Source: JAVVHH01 sp964235765
GTDB taxonomy: Bacteria > Pseudomonadota > Alphaproteobacteria > Acetobacterales > Acetobacteraceae
DNA length: 64,000 nucleotides
Assembly: GCA_964235765.1 (NCBI GenBank)
Contig: CAXSDH010000010.1
Coordinates: 1-64,000, forward strand
Direction: 5' to 3'
The translations under genes and the position numbers were made by a program. A model generated the notes under the pieces. That model ran no database searches, was not told the DNA's origin, and was given only the letters and a program-made list of their open reading frames with translations. This document shows positions 52,969 through 61,192 of the stretch, piece after piece (position 1 is the stretch's first letter; the number at the start of each line of letters is the position of its first letter).

Positions 52969-54105
52969 ATGCGCGTCGCTGCCATTCTCGTTGCCGCCGG
53001 GTCAGGCTCGCGTTTCGGTGGCGAGCGGCCCAAGCAGTATTCCATGCTGGCCGGCAAGCCCGTCGCACGCTGGGCGGCGGAGGCCTTGGCGCGGCATGCC
53101 GGGCTGTTGCAGCCGGTGGGCGACCCTGCCCTGCTCGATCCGTTGTTGGCCGGGCTGGATCACCTGCCGGTCGTGCCCGGCGGCGCGACCCGCCAGGAGA
53201 GCGTGCGCGCCGGGCTAGAGGCCTTGGCCCCGCTGGCGCCTGACATGGTGCTCGTGCACGACGCGGCCCGGCCGTTCTTTCCGGCGCCGACGGTTGCCGC
53301 GTTGCTGGAGGCGCTGGACCGCCACGCCGGTGCCATCCCCGCCGTGCCCGTGGCCGACACGCTGAAGCGCGCCGCGGACGGGGTCATCGCCGGCACGGTG
53401 CCGCGGGACGGGCTGTTCCGGGCGCAAACGCCGCAAGCGTTCCGCTTTGCCACCTTGCTGGAACTGCACCGGCAAAGCGCCGCGCCGACCTCCGCCACCG
53501 ACGATGCCGCGCTGCTCGAGCAGGCGGGAGTAGCCGTGGCATTGGTGGCCGGGCATGACGATAACATCAAGCTGACGTATCCGGAGGATGCCTTGCGGCT
53601 GGAACGCGTTCTCGCTCCCCCGTTGCAGCCGCGCACCGGCACCGGGTTCGACGTGCACGTGCTGGAGGCCGGGCGGCCGCTCATCCTGTGCGGCATCGCC
53701 GTGCCGCACGAGAAGGGGTTGGCCGGGCACTCCGATGCGGATGTGGGCATCCATGCCCTGTGCGACGCCATCTACGGCGCGCTGGCGGAAGGGGATATCG
53801 GCCGCCACTTTCCACCGAGCGAAGCGACCTGGAAGGACGCCGACAGCGCCCGCTTCCTGCGCCATGCCGCCGGGCGGATCGCGGCGCGGGGCGGTCGGCT
53901 GTCCAACGCGGACGTGACCCTGATTTGCGAGCGGCCCAAGATCACCCCCCATGCGGCGGCGATGATGGCCCGGCTCGCCGACCTGTTGGCAGTCGACGTA
54001 GGCCGCATCTCGGTAAAGGCAACGACGACGGAACGTCTGGGGTTCGCCGGCCGCGGCGAGGGGATTGCCGCTCAAGCCGTGGCAACGTTGCTGTTGCCGG
54101 AGTGA
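52969..54105 (+). CDS. ispDF: Bifunctional IspD/IspF, MEP pathway
   Basis: 378 aa. Residues 1-220 are 2-C-methyl-D-erythritol 4-phosphate cytidylyltransferase (AAILVAAGSGSRFGGERPKQYSMLAGKP, LVHDAARPFF, TPQAFR, TDDAALLE). From about 225 it is 2-C-methyl-D-erythritol 2,4-cyclodiphosphate synthase (TGFDVHVLEAGRPLILCGI with metal ligands, GLAGHSDADVGIHALCDAIYGALAEGDIG, KATTTERLGFAGRGEGIAA). The fusion is common in Alphaproteobacteria. The ATG at 52969 starts the Rossmann fold directly; a TTG at 52957 is less likely. Confidence 0.95.
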   Translation: MRVAAILVAAGSGSRFGGERPKQYSMLAGKPVARWAAEALARHAGLLQPVGDPALLDPLLAGLDHLPVVPGGATRQESVRAGLEALAPLAPDMVLVHDAARPFFPAPTVAALLEALDRHAGAIPAVPVADTLKRAADGVIAGTVPRDGLFRAQTPQAFRFATLLELHRQSAAPTSATDDAALLEQAGVAVALVAGHDDNIKLTYPEDALRLERVLAPPLQPRTGTGFDVHVLEAGRPLILCGIAVPHEKGLAGHSDADVGIHALCDAIYGALAEGDIGRHFPPSEATWKDADSARFLRHAAGRIAARGGRLSNADVTLICERPKITPHAAAMMARLADLLAVDVGRISVKATTTERLGFAGRGEGIAAQAVATLLLPE

Positions 54106-54114
54106 AGCTCTGAA

Positions 54115-54188
54115 TCGGGTAGGCCGGATTCGAACCGACGACCCCTTGTCCCCCAGACAAGTGCGCTACCAGGCTGCGCCACTACCCG
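54115..54188 (-). tRNA. tRNA-Pro (anticodon GGG)
   Basis: 74 bases on the minus strand. The 7-bp acceptor stem CGGGTAG/CTACCCG closes the cloverleaf. The D-loop has AGCCTGGTAGCGC. The anticodon stem CTTGT/ACAAG carries loop CTGGGGG, anticodon GGG at positions 34-36. The T-loop is GTTCGAATCC and the discriminator base is A. CCA is not encoded. It lies 9 bases past the convergent ispDF stop. Confidence 0.96.
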
Positions 54189-54230
54189 TAACTCAGAACA
54201 TCTCGCCGACGGGTTCCTAGCAGCCCCGCC

Positions 54231-54734
54231 CTACTCGAGCAACGCCCTTACCGACACGAGCTCCTCCAGCGCTAGCCGCAGCAACGCCCGCAAACGGTCG
54301 ATCTCATCCGCATCCGCAGTCGTGGCGAGAGTTGGGTCGAGGCTGGGCAACTCGGGTGGCGGGGCCGCCTCGGCGCGTTCGGCTTCGGCGGCGGCGCGTT
54401 CTGCCGGCGTCGCCGGTGGGATATCATCGGACAATTGGCCTCCGCCATCGCGCAGCAAGCGCTGGACGCCCTTGATGGTATAACCCTGAATGTACAACAA
54501 ATCACTAATGCGGCGCAGCAGCTGGATGTCGTCCGGCCGGTAATAGCGCCTGCCGCCGCCCCGCTTCAGCGGCTTGATCTGCGGAAACTTGGTCTCCCAA
54601 AATCGCAGAACATGCTGCGGGATGTGCAGTTCGTCGGCCACTTCGCTGATGGTGCGGAAGGCGTTCGGCGCCTTCTTGGCGCGCGGCCGGGCCTGATCCG
54701 GCTCCTCAGGCAACAGGTCGCTCATGCCGGTCAT
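54231..54734 (-). CDS. MerR-family transcriptional regulator
   Basis: 167 aa. N-terminal MerR HTH FRTISEVADELHIPQHVLRFWETKFPQIKPLKRGGGRRYYRPDDIQLLRRI, followed by LLYIQGYTIKGVQRLLRDGG and an Ala/Glu/Pro-rich tail. No C-terminal effector domain or metal cysteines are seen. This small MerR next to ihfA is conserved in many Alphaproteobacteria. Its ATG overlaps the ihfA stop by 4 bases; a second ATG at 54725 is possible. Confidence 0.9.
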   Translation of the reverse strand: MTGMSDLLPEEPDQARPRAKKAPNAFRTISEVADELHIPQHVLRFWETKFPQIKPLKRGGGRRYYRPDDIQLLRRISDLLYIQGYTIKGVQRLLRDGGGQLSDDIPPATPAERAAAEAERAEAAPPPELPSLDPTLATTADADEIDRLRALLRLALEELVSVRALLE

Positions 54735-55057
54735 TCGTCGTCGCCGCCCAGGTCGTCACCGCTGGGGATCGTGGTCCCATTTACATGCGCCTTCAGCACC
54801 TGGCTGGGCCGGAACGTCAGCACGCGGCGCGGCAGGATCGGCACCTCGATGCCCGTTTTGGGATTGCGGCCGATCCGCCGGCCCTTCTGCCGGACCGAAA
54901 ACGTGCCGAACCCGCTCACCTTGACCGACTCGCCGGCCTCGAGCGCCAGCGACATGCGTTCCAACACCGTCTCCAGCAGGTCGGCGGAATCGTTGCGAGA
55001 CAGCCCGACCTGCGCATAGATCGTCTCAGCCAGTTGCGCTCGCGTAACCGTGTTCAT
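54731..55057 (-). CDS. ihfA: Integration host factor alpha subunit
   Basis: 108 aa HU/IHF fold. TVTRAQLAETIYAQVGLSRNDSADLLETVLERMSLALEAGESVKVSGFGTFSVRQKGRRIGRNPKTG is the family core, and the arm holds GRNPKTG. EVPILPRRVLTFRPSQVLKAHVN is IhfA-like rather than HU. It bends DNA with IhfB and supports sigma54-dependent promoters, relevant to NtrC. It lies upstream of merR and downstream of fabH. Confidence 0.95.
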   Translation of the reverse strand: MNTVTRAQLAETIYAQVGLSRNDSADLLETVLERMSLALEAGESVKVSGFGTFSVRQKGRRIGRNPKTGIEVPILPRRVLTFRPSQVLKAHVNGTTIPSGDDLGGDDE

Positions 55058-55087
55058 CCCGACACGCTATGGGCCGGCATTACCAAC

Positions 55088-55106
55088 GTCAAGCAAACGG
55101 CTTGAC
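55088..55106. repeat. Inverted repeat upstream of ihfA
   Basis: GTCAAGC (55088-55094) and GCTTGAC (55100-55106) are exact reverse complements with a 5-base spacer. The left arm contains TTGACG read toward ihfA, a possible -35 element, with CATAGC about 15 bases downstream as a poor -10. It may be an operator/promoter for ihfA or a fabH terminator stem. Confidence 0.4.
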
Positions 55107-55140
55107 ACTAAAGAATTGTGCCCCGCCTGTGGCGACTCCG

Positions 55141-56106
55141 CTACAGCCGCACCAGGGCGCTGCCCCAGGTCAGCCCGCCCCCCAGCGCCTCCATCAGCAC
55201 CAGTTCGCCGCGCTTGATCCGGCCATCCCGATAGGCCTCGGACAACGCCAGCGGGATCGACGCCGCAGAGGTGTTGGCGTGCCGGTCCACCGTCATCACC
55301 ACCCGCTCGCTCGGCAGGCCGAGCTTCTTGCCCATCGCCTCGATGATGCGCCGGTTCGCCTGGTGCGGCACAAGCCAGTCCACATCGGCGTGGCTCAAAC
55401 CATTGGCCGCAAGGGCTTCGTCCACGGCCGCGGCGAGCTTCGCCACGGCGTGCCGGAATATCTCGCGGCCGTTCATCACCAAATGGCCGGGCTTGTCGGC
55501 CCGGCCGACCGAGCCATCGATGTAGAGCGAATCACCAAGCGTGCCGTCGGCATGCAAATGCGTGGAGAGAATGCCCCGCTCACCCTCCGCCGGCGTGGCC
55601 CGGCGCAGGAATGCGGCCCCCGCCCCATCGCCAAACAGCACGCAGGTCCCCCGATCCGCCCAGTTCAGAATGCGCGAATACACCTCGGAACCGATCACCA
55701 GCACGCCCCGTGCCTGGCCCGCCCGCATCAGCCCGTCCGCTACCGAAAGCCCGTACACGAACCCGCTGCAGGCGGCCGAGAGATCGAACCCAAAGCCCTG
55801 CTTGATGCCCAACTCCGCCTGCACTCGCAGCGCGGTCGCCGGAAACGCTTGGTCCGGGGTAGCCGTGGCCAGGATGACCGCGTCCACGTCGCCCGGCCCT
55901 GCCCCCGCATCCGCAAGTGCCGCCCGGGCCGCCTGCGCGCCCATGAAGGCGCAGGTTTCGTGCGGCGCGGCGAAATGCCGCTGGCGTATGCCGGTGCGCT
56001 CCTGGATCCAAGCGTCGGTGGTGTCGATGGTGCGGGACAACTCGTCGTTGGTCACCACGCGCTCGGGCAGGTAGCCGCCGAGGCCGGCCAGGACGGTGCG
56101 CGCCAC
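55141..56106 (-). CDS. fabH: 3-oxoacyl-ACP synthase III (FabH)
   Basis: 321 aa; condenses acetyl-CoA with malonyl-ACP to start fatty acid synthesis. Catalytic Cys113 in LSAACSGFVYGL, His in VPHQANRRIIEAM and Asn in DRHANTSAASIPLAL form the KAS III triad. ILATATPDQAFPATA and the final GGGLTWGSALVRL are standard. The GTG at 56106 lies 1 base after the plsX stop, so plsX-fabH are coupled; the longer frame lies in plsX. Confidence 0.96.
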   Translation of the reverse strand: MARTVLAGLGGYLPERVVTNDELSRTIDTTDAWIQERTGIRQRHFAAPHETCAFMGAQAARAALADAGAGPGDVDAVILATATPDQAFPATALRVQAELGIKQGFGFDLSAACSGFVYGLSVADGLMRAGQARGVLVIGSEVYSRILNWADRGTCVLFGDGAGAAFLRRATPAEGERGILSTHLHADGTLGDSLYIDGSVGRADKPGHLVMNGREIFRHAVAKLAAAVDEALAANGLSHADVDWLVPHQANRRIIEAMGKKLGLPSERVVMTVDRHANTSAASIPLALSEAYRDGRIKRGELVLMEALGGGLTWGSALVRL

Positions 56107-56107
56107 G

Positions 56108-57154
56108 CTATACCGCGGCGAACATCGCGGCGGGCTTGCCCAGACCCTCGATGCGCGCCAGCCCGTCCCGTATCTTTTCGTTAAACCCGTGCACGACCAT
56201 GTCCATGGCCACATCCACGGCATGCGCGAAGCCCTCCGCATCGGTGCCGCCGTGCGACTTCACCACCACGCCATTCAGCCCCAGCATCACCGCGCCGTTG
56301 TAACGGCGCGGGTCCAGCCACTCGCGCATCCGGTCCAGACCCGGCCGGGCGAGCAGATAGGCCAATCTGCCGGCCAGGCTGCCGCCAAAAATCTGCTTGA
56401 GCAGGCCGCCCACCAGCTTCAGCGCGCCCTCCCCGGTCTTGAGCGCCACGTTGCCGGTGAAACCGTCCGTCACGATGACGTCGGTGGTGCCGGCCGCAAT
56501 GTCGTGCCCCTCGACGAAGCCATGGAACTGCGGGCCGATATGGCTGAGCCGCAGCACCTCCGCGGCTTGGCGCACCCGCTCGTCGCCTTTCAGCTCCTCC
56601 GAGCCGACGTTCAACAGCCCGATGCTCGGCGCCGTGAGGCCCAGCACGGTGCGGGCGAACACATCGCCCATCACCGCGAACTCCACCAGGTTGCGCACGT
56701 CGCACTGCAAGTTGGCGCCGAGGTCGAGCATGACGATGTCACCCCGCGCCGACGGCCCGATGGCGGCCATGGCCGGCCGGTCGATCCCGGGCAACGACTT
56801 GATGACGATCTTGGCCAGCGCCAGCAGCGCGCCGGTATTGCCAGCGGACACGACGCCCGAGGCCTCACCCCGCGACACCGCATCGATCGCCATGCGCATG
56901 GACGAGCCGCGGACCCGCAACGCGGCTGTAGGCTTCATGTCGCTCGGGATGCTGGCGGCGGCATGACGGACCGTGCAGGCCGCCACGACGCGCTTGTGCC
57001 CGGCCATGAGCGGCCCGAGTTGCGCCTCGTCGCCGAATAGCAGGAAACGCGCGCCCGGATGCCGCTCGGCTGCAAGTGCGATGCCATCGACCACGATCGC
57101 AGGCGCGTTATCCCCACCCATCGCGTCGATCGCCAGGGTAAACGGCTCGTTCAA
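56108..57154 (-). CDS. plsX: Phosphate acyltransferase PlsX
   Basis: 348 aa; makes acyl-phosphate from acyl-ACP for phospholipid synthesis. TLAIDAMGGDNAPAIVVDGI is the signature start. VSAGNTGALLALAKI, DLGANLQCDVRNLVEFA, GLLNVGSEELKGDE and DGFTGNVALKTGEG are conserved. The start codon is TTG at 57154; no ATG keeps the N-terminal strand. It sits between rpmF and fabH as in many bacteria. Confidence 0.96.
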   Translation of the reverse strand: MNEPFTLAIDAMGGDNAPAIVVDGIALAAERHPGARFLLFGDEAQLGPLMAGHKRVVAACTVRHAAASIPSDMKPTAALRVRGSSMRMAIDAVSRGEASGVVSAGNTGALLALAKIVIKSLPGIDRPAMAAIGPSARGDIVMLDLGANLQCDVRNLVEFAVMGDVFARTVLGLTAPSIGLLNVGSEELKGDERVRQAAEVLRLSHIGPQFHGFVEGHDIAAGTTDVIVTDGFTGNVALKTGEGALKLVGGLLKQIFGGSLAGRLAYLLARPGLDRMREWLDPRRYNGAVMLGLNGVVVKSHGGTDAEGFAHAVDVAMDMVVHGFNEKIRDGLARIEGLGKPAAMFAAV

Positions 57155-57193
57155 TGCGCTAGACCCCGAGAACGCGAAGGCGTCCGGCCGCGA

Positions 57194-57397
57194 TCAGGCG
57201 CGGACAGCGCCCTTCAGATCCTTGCCGGCCGCCACGACCTCGCGCCCCGCATAATGGCCGCAATGGCTGCAGACGTGATGCGGGCGCTTCAGCTCGCCGC
57301 AATTGCCGCACTCGTTGTGGGCCTCGGGGCTGATCGCGTCGTGCGAACGCCGCATGCCGCGGCGGGATGGCGAGGTTTTCTTCTTGGGAACGGCCAT
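57194..57397 (-). CDS. rpmF: 50S ribosomal protein bL32
   Basis: 67 aa. MAVPKKKTSPSRRGMRRSHD is the invariant start. NECGNCGELKRPHHVCSHCGHY provides two Cys pairs (CGNC, CSHC), so this is the zinc-binding form. The ATG at 57397 has GGAGGGG upstream. It is followed by plsX and preceded by DUF177 (YceD), the usual order. Confidence 0.97.
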   Translation of the reverse strand: MAVPKKKTSPSRRGMRRSHDAISPEAHNECGNCGELKRPHHVCSHCGHYAGREVVAAGKDLKGAVRA

Positions 57398-57524
57398 GGG
57401 ACAGCGCCCCTCCGGTCTGACGTGACGCGCGGCGCGCCATGCGGCGGCAACTGGATCACTTGTGGGTTGTCGTTGACGTGAGCCGCGCCGTCTAGCAGAG
57501 GCGGTCGGCCCCTGCAAGCACCGC

Positions 57525-58016
57525 CTATTGTTCGCGGCGCAAGGCGGCCAGCGCGGCAAAGGGACCGCTCGCCTCGTGCACCGACCCGGCAGCCTCATCC
57601 ATGCCCGGCATCCGCGGATAGGGGTCGAGCGCCAGTGCAAGCTGCTCGGTTGCCGCCTCGCCCAGGTCGATCGCATTGCCGATGTAGGGAACCTGGTCCA
57701 ACGCATCCGGGTCCGGGTCGTCGGTCTCCGACCCTTCCGGCACGAAATTCAGCGCGAACGCCTCCTGGACGCGCTGGTCGAACTCCTCGAGCGACAGTAC
57801 GCACACCTGCGTTACCTCGGCCTCGAGCTGGCCCGTAGCCGCCACCATTGCGTCCTCGGCTCTCCGCAGGTGGAAGCGGCACCACAGCCGGGCCACCGCT
57901 GGAAGCTGCAGGCGGGCGGCTAGGGCCGTGAGTTCGCAGGCATCCGCCTCGACGACGAAGGTAACGCCCTGCGCCCCGAGGCGGTCGAGTGGGGTGGGGC
58001 GCGAAAATTCCGTCAT
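57525..58016 (-). CDS. DUF177 (YceD-like) 23S rRNA accumulation protein
   Basis: 163 aa. An N-terminal mixed domain (FVVEADACELTALAARLQLPAVARLWCRFHLRR), then the acidic middle QLEAEVTQVCVLSLEEFDQRVQEAFALNFVPE and the conserved C-terminal YIGNAIDLGEAATEQLALALDPYPRMPG. In E. coli, YceD affects 23S rRNA levels. It is encoded upstream of rpmF as is typical, and its ATG overlaps the CBP3 stop by 4 bases. Confidence 0.9.
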   Translation of the reverse strand: MTEFSRPTPLDRLGAQGVTFVVEADACELTALAARLQLPAVARLWCRFHLRRAEDAMVAATGQLEAEVTQVCVLSLEEFDQRVQEAFALNFVPEGSETDDPDPDALDQVPYIGNAIDLGEAATEQLALALDPYPRMPGMDEAAGSVHEASGPFAALAALRREQ

Positions 58017-58558
58017 GCCGGGGCCGTCAGCATCGGCACGAAGCCAGCCTGCCCGGCCAGCAACGACTCAAGCGGCTGCTCACCCAGCCGGCGGTGCTGC
58101 CGCAGCGTGATGTCCGCGAGCGCATAGGCGTTCGCCTCCGGCGCCGCGCCGCGCCAGACGTTGCGGGCGACCGCGGTGGCCATTGCCTCCCGGTCACCAG
58201 CGTCGAGCGCCGCGGCGTAGGCGGCGCTGCGGCCGTGCAGCGCCTCCCACATCGCCTTAACCCGCTTGCCCACCGCCATGTCGCTGACGCCCAGCTCGCG
58301 CAACGTCGTGTCCATGTCCAGGAACATTGCATCGAACACGGCTTGCGCCAACTCGGCGCCGGGCTTGGAAGCGGCGTGCAGGCGATGGATCAGCAGAAAG
58401 ACATAGAGCCCGACCATGTCGAACCGGCCATCCATGGTGTCGGGCACACCGAGGTCGGCATAGAAGTGGGGATCGCGCGCGGCACGGACGGCTTGGGTGT
58501 AGAGTTCGAAGCCTGCGCGCTCCAGCCGCTTACGGCCAAACAAACCCAGGAACCCCAT
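58013..58558 (-). CDS. Ubiquinol-cytochrome c chaperone (CBP3-like)
   Basis: 181 aa. MGFLGLFGRKRLERAGFELYTQAVRAARDPHFYADLGVPDTMDGRFDMVGLYVFLLIHRL and later FDAMFLDMDTTLRELGVSDMAVGKRVKAMWEALHGR match the Ubiq_cyt_C_chap family, which aids assembly of cytochrome bc1. Soluble. The ATG at 58558 starts at the typical GLFGR; the upstream frame lacks a start. It heads the DUF177-rpmF-plsX operon and is divergent from bamE. Confidence 0.9.
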   Translation of the reverse strand: MGFLGLFGRKRLERAGFELYTQAVRAARDPHFYADLGVPDTMDGRFDMVGLYVFLLIHRLHAASKPGAELAQAVFDAMFLDMDTTLRELGVSDMAVGKRVKAMWEALHGRSAAYAAALDAGDREAMATAVARNVWRGAAPEANAYALADITLRQHRRLGEQPLESLLAGQAGFVPMLTAPA

Positions 58559-58683
58559 GCCCAACCCTCGAACGTTTGACTCGCCAAGGCGGGCGTGACA
58601 CCCACCTGCGTTACATAGGCGCCGGCGGCGATCGATCAATCCGATCCCGTGGAACGGCGGCCGCCTTATCGGGACGAATCGGC

Positions 58684-59190
58684 GTGCGACGAACCCTCCT
58701 GCCCATGCTCCTCATCCTTGGCCTGCTGCCGGCATGCAGCGTGATCGAGACGCCGCGCACGCTGCGCGGCAACAAGGTGGACATGGACCAGTTGAAGGAG
58801 CTGGTGCCAGGCACCTCCACGCGCGCCGACGTAACCTCCTTGCTCGGCTCGCCCTCGGCCAAGGCCACGTTCGACGACAACAGCTGGATCTATATCAGCG
58901 AGACCACGCGCACCCGGGTAGGCCGCACGCCCGGCATTCTCGCCCAGGACGTGACGGTGCTGACCTTCGACTCAGGCGGTGTGCTGCGGGGCGTCAAGCG
59001 CCTGAGCCAGGATGACAGCCGCTCGGTGGACGTGGTGGCCCGCGCCACGCCGTCGCCGGGCAGCGAGGCGTCGTTCATGCAGCAGTTGCTGGGCAACGTG
59101 GGCAAGTTCAGCACGGGCGCGACTGGCGGTGCTTCCGGCGGCGGCCCGGGCAGCAGCGGCGCTTCGACGGGCAGCAGCACGGGGCTTTGA
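58684..59190 (+). CDS. bamE: Outer membrane protein assembly factor BamE (SmpA/OmlA)
   Basis: 168 aa. Lipoprotein signal (PMLLILGLLPAC, lipobox LPAC). The core is RGNKVDMDQLKELVPGTSTRADVTSLLGSPSAKATFDDNSWIYISETT, the SmpA/OmlA fold. The tail is Gly/Ser-rich (ATGGASGGGPGSSGASTGSS) and longer than in E. coli. The GTG at 58684 is chosen; an ATG at 58705 would still keep a lipobox. Monocistronic, divergent from the CBP3-like gene. Confidence 0.92.
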   Translation: MRRTLLPMLLILGLLPACSVIETPRTLRGNKVDMDQLKELVPGTSTRADVTSLLGSPSAKATFDDNSWIYISETTRTRVGRTPGILAQDVTVLTFDSGGVLRGVKRLSQDDSRSVDVVARATPSPGSEASFMQQLLGNVGKFSTGATGGASGGGPGSSGASTGSSTGL

Positions 59191-59223
59191 ACCCGGCCTC
59201 CCCGGACGGAATTGACGCCCCGT

Positions 59224-60174
59224 TCAAAAGTGGCTCCACCCACCGGCGGATAACGCCATCGCCGTCCCGCCAGCAGCCACGACCTCGACCCCGCGCCCAC
59301 TGGTGAACGTGCCAATGCGCGTAACCCCGACCGCCGCCGCCGCCGCCGCCGCAAGCAGCGCGCGGTCGCCGCCCGGCCGCACCGCCATCAAAAGCTCGTA
59401 GTCGTCCCCGCCGGTGAGGCATGTCTCCAGCCGGCCCGGTCCAGCTTCGCGGGCGGCCGGCGACAACGGCACCAGCCCGGCCTGCACCTCCGCCCCCAGC
59501 CCGGCCGCCCGGCAGAGATGCCCCAAATCCTGCACCAGCCCGTCCGAGACATCCATGCAAGCGGCCAGGAGCGCCGGGGACGCCAGACCCAGCCGAGGCT
59601 CCGGCAGCCGATACCGCCCCGACAGGAAGCCGTCCGCATCCGCAACCTGCCCGCGCAACGCCAACAGCCCGAGCGCTCCGTCGCCGATTGTGCCCGTCAC
59701 CCAGATGCCGTCGCCCGCCTGCGCACCGGTCCGCCGCACCATCCCGCCCGGCGCCACATGGCCGATGCAGGTCAGCGACAGCGAGAGCGGCCCTGGCGTC
59801 GACGTGGTGTCGCCGCCCAGCAGGCTGATCCCGTAACGCGCCTGATCTTCCGCAAGCCCGGCCGCGAAACCGGCGAACCACGCTTCCGGCGTGTCGCGAC
59901 GGGCCGATAGGGTCACCAGATAGGCCAGCGGCGCCGCACCCTTGGCGGCGAGATCCGACAGGTTGACCCGCAGCAGCTTGCGGCCGACCAGGTCCGCTGG
60001 GTCGTGCGGGAGGAAGTGGACGCCCTCCACCATGGCATCCGCAGTGATGACCAACTCCCGGCCCGGCGGCGGCTGCAGAAGCGCGGCGTCGTCCAGCAAG
60101 TCCAGCGCGCCCGGCCCGGCGAGCGGCCGGAAGTGCCGGGCGATCAAGCCGAACTCGGCCGGGGCCGGCGTCAT
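59224..60174 (-). CDS. thiL: Thiamine-monophosphate kinase
   Basis: 316 aa. FGLIARHFRPLAGPGALDLLDDAALLQPPPGRELVITADAMVEGVHF carries the DDAA and TxDxxVEGVHF Mg/ATP sites. GRKLLRVNLSDLAAKGAAPLAYLV, GGDTTSTPGPLSLSLTCIGHV and CMDVSDGLVQDLGHL complete the AIR-synthase-like fold. It makes thiamine diphosphate. The ATG at 60174 overlaps the nusB stop by 4 bases; a longer frame lies in nusB. Confidence 0.95.
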   Translation of the reverse strand: MTPAPAEFGLIARHFRPLAGPGALDLLDDAALLQPPPGRELVITADAMVEGVHFLPHDPADLVGRKLLRVNLSDLAAKGAAPLAYLVTLSARRDTPEAWFAGFAAGLAEDQARYGISLLGGDTTSTPGPLSLSLTCIGHVAPGGMVRRTGAQAGDGIWVTGTIGDGALGLLALRGQVADADGFLSGRYRLPEPRLGLASPALLAACMDVSDGLVQDLGHLCRAAGLGAEVQAGLVPLSPAAREAGPGRLETCLTGGDDYELLMAVRPGGDRALLAAAAAAAVGVTRIGTFTSGRGVEVVAAGGTAMALSAGGWSHF

Positions 60175-60704
60175 GCCTCCGCGGCGTCGCCGGGATGGGC
60201 CGGAAAGTCGCCGGGCCGCAGGGCGCGGGCCAGATGGTCCAGCATGCCATTGACCATGCGCGGCTCCTCGCCGGTGAAGAAGCCGTGCGCGACGTCGAGG
60301 TATTCGTTGATCACCACGCGCGATGGCGGGCCGTCCGCCATGGACAGTTCGGCGCCGCCCGCCCGCAACAGGGCGCGCAGCACCGGGTCGAGCCGGGTCA
60401 TCGGCCAGCCCGCCGGCAGCGCCGCGACGATCATCCCGTCCAGCCGGTCCTGCTCCAGCACCGCCGTGCGGACGATGCGGGTGAACAGCGGCACGTGCGC
60501 GTCCGGCACCCGCCCCTCCTCGAAGCCGCCGCCGCCGAGATGCTCCGGGCCGGGCATGCCGCCCAGCCGGTGCCGCACGAATTGTTCGATCACCGTCTCG
60601 GCGGCCTCGCCCGCCTGCTCGCTCTGGAACAGCGCCTGCACGGCCGCCACCCGCGACGCCGTGCGCGGCCGGCCTTGCGGGTTCCGGGAAGGCTTGCGGC
60701 CCAT
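60171..60704 (-). CDS. nusB: Transcription antitermination factor NusB
   Basis: 177 aa. RTASRVAAVQALFQSEQAG is the family N-terminus (Arg-rich RNA contact). MIVAALPAGWPMTRLDPVLRALLRAGGAELSM and PSRVVINEYLDVAHGFFTGEEPRMVNGMLDHLAR are diagnostic. It acts with NusE in rRNA antitermination. ribH-nusB-thiL is a common order. Confidence 0.95.
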   Translation of the reverse strand: MGRKPSRNPQGRPRTASRVAAVQALFQSEQAGEAAETVIEQFVRHRLGGMPGPEHLGGGGFEEGRVPDAHVPLFTRIVRTAVLEQDRLDGMIVAALPAGWPMTRLDPVLRALLRAGGAELSMADGPPSRVVINEYLDVAHGFFTGEEPRMVNGMLDHLARALRPGDFPAHPGDAAEA

Positions 60705-61186
60705 CAGCCCGCTCCGAAGCGGCGGGCCGCCGCGATTTGCAGCAGAGCCGCGGCGGCAGCCTCGGCGCCCTTGTTGTGGCCCTCATCCGAAGATCGCGCG
60801 ACCGCCTGCGCGATCTCGTGCACCGTCAACAGGCCGGTCCCCAGCGCAATCCCGTATTGCAGCGCCACCGCCATCAGCCCGGCCATGCTCTCCCGGCAGA
60901 TATGGTCGTAATGGTCGGTCTCGCCTCGCACCACGCAGCCCAGCGCCACGTACCCCTGGAAGCGCTGGGCGCCCCGCAGCGCGATGCGGATGGCCTGCGC
61001 CAGCTCAAACGCACCGGCAATGTCCAGCGTGTCCCAGGTCGCGCCGGCGTCGCGCAAGATGCGTTCGGCGCCGCGCGTCATGCCGTCCACCACCTCACGG
61101 TAATAGGGCGCCCGCACCAGCAAGACATGCGGGGCCGGCCCCGGCACCCGTGGGGCCGCCGGCAGCGGTGCGTCTTCGGTGCTCAT
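60704..61186 (-). CDS. ribH: 6,7-dimethyl-8-ribityllumazine synthase
   Basis: 160 aa. VLLVRAPYYREVVDGMTRGAERILRDAGATWDTLDIAGAFELAQAIRIAL, then ALGCVVRGETDHYDHICRES and ALQYGIALGTGLLTV form the lumazine synthase fold and substrate site. His in TDHYDH is catalytic. Condenses the RibBX product with the pyrimidine. It shares 1 base with nusB and lies 6 bases after ribBX. Confidence 0.96.
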   Translation of the reverse strand: MSTEDAPLPAAPRVPGPAPHVLLVRAPYYREVVDGMTRGAERILRDAGATWDTLDIAGAFELAQAIRIALRGAQRFQGYVALGCVVRGETDHYDHICRESMAGLMAVALQYGIALGTGLLTVHEIAQAVARSSDEGHNKGAEAAAAALLQIAAARRFGAG

Positions 61187-61192
61187 TCGGCC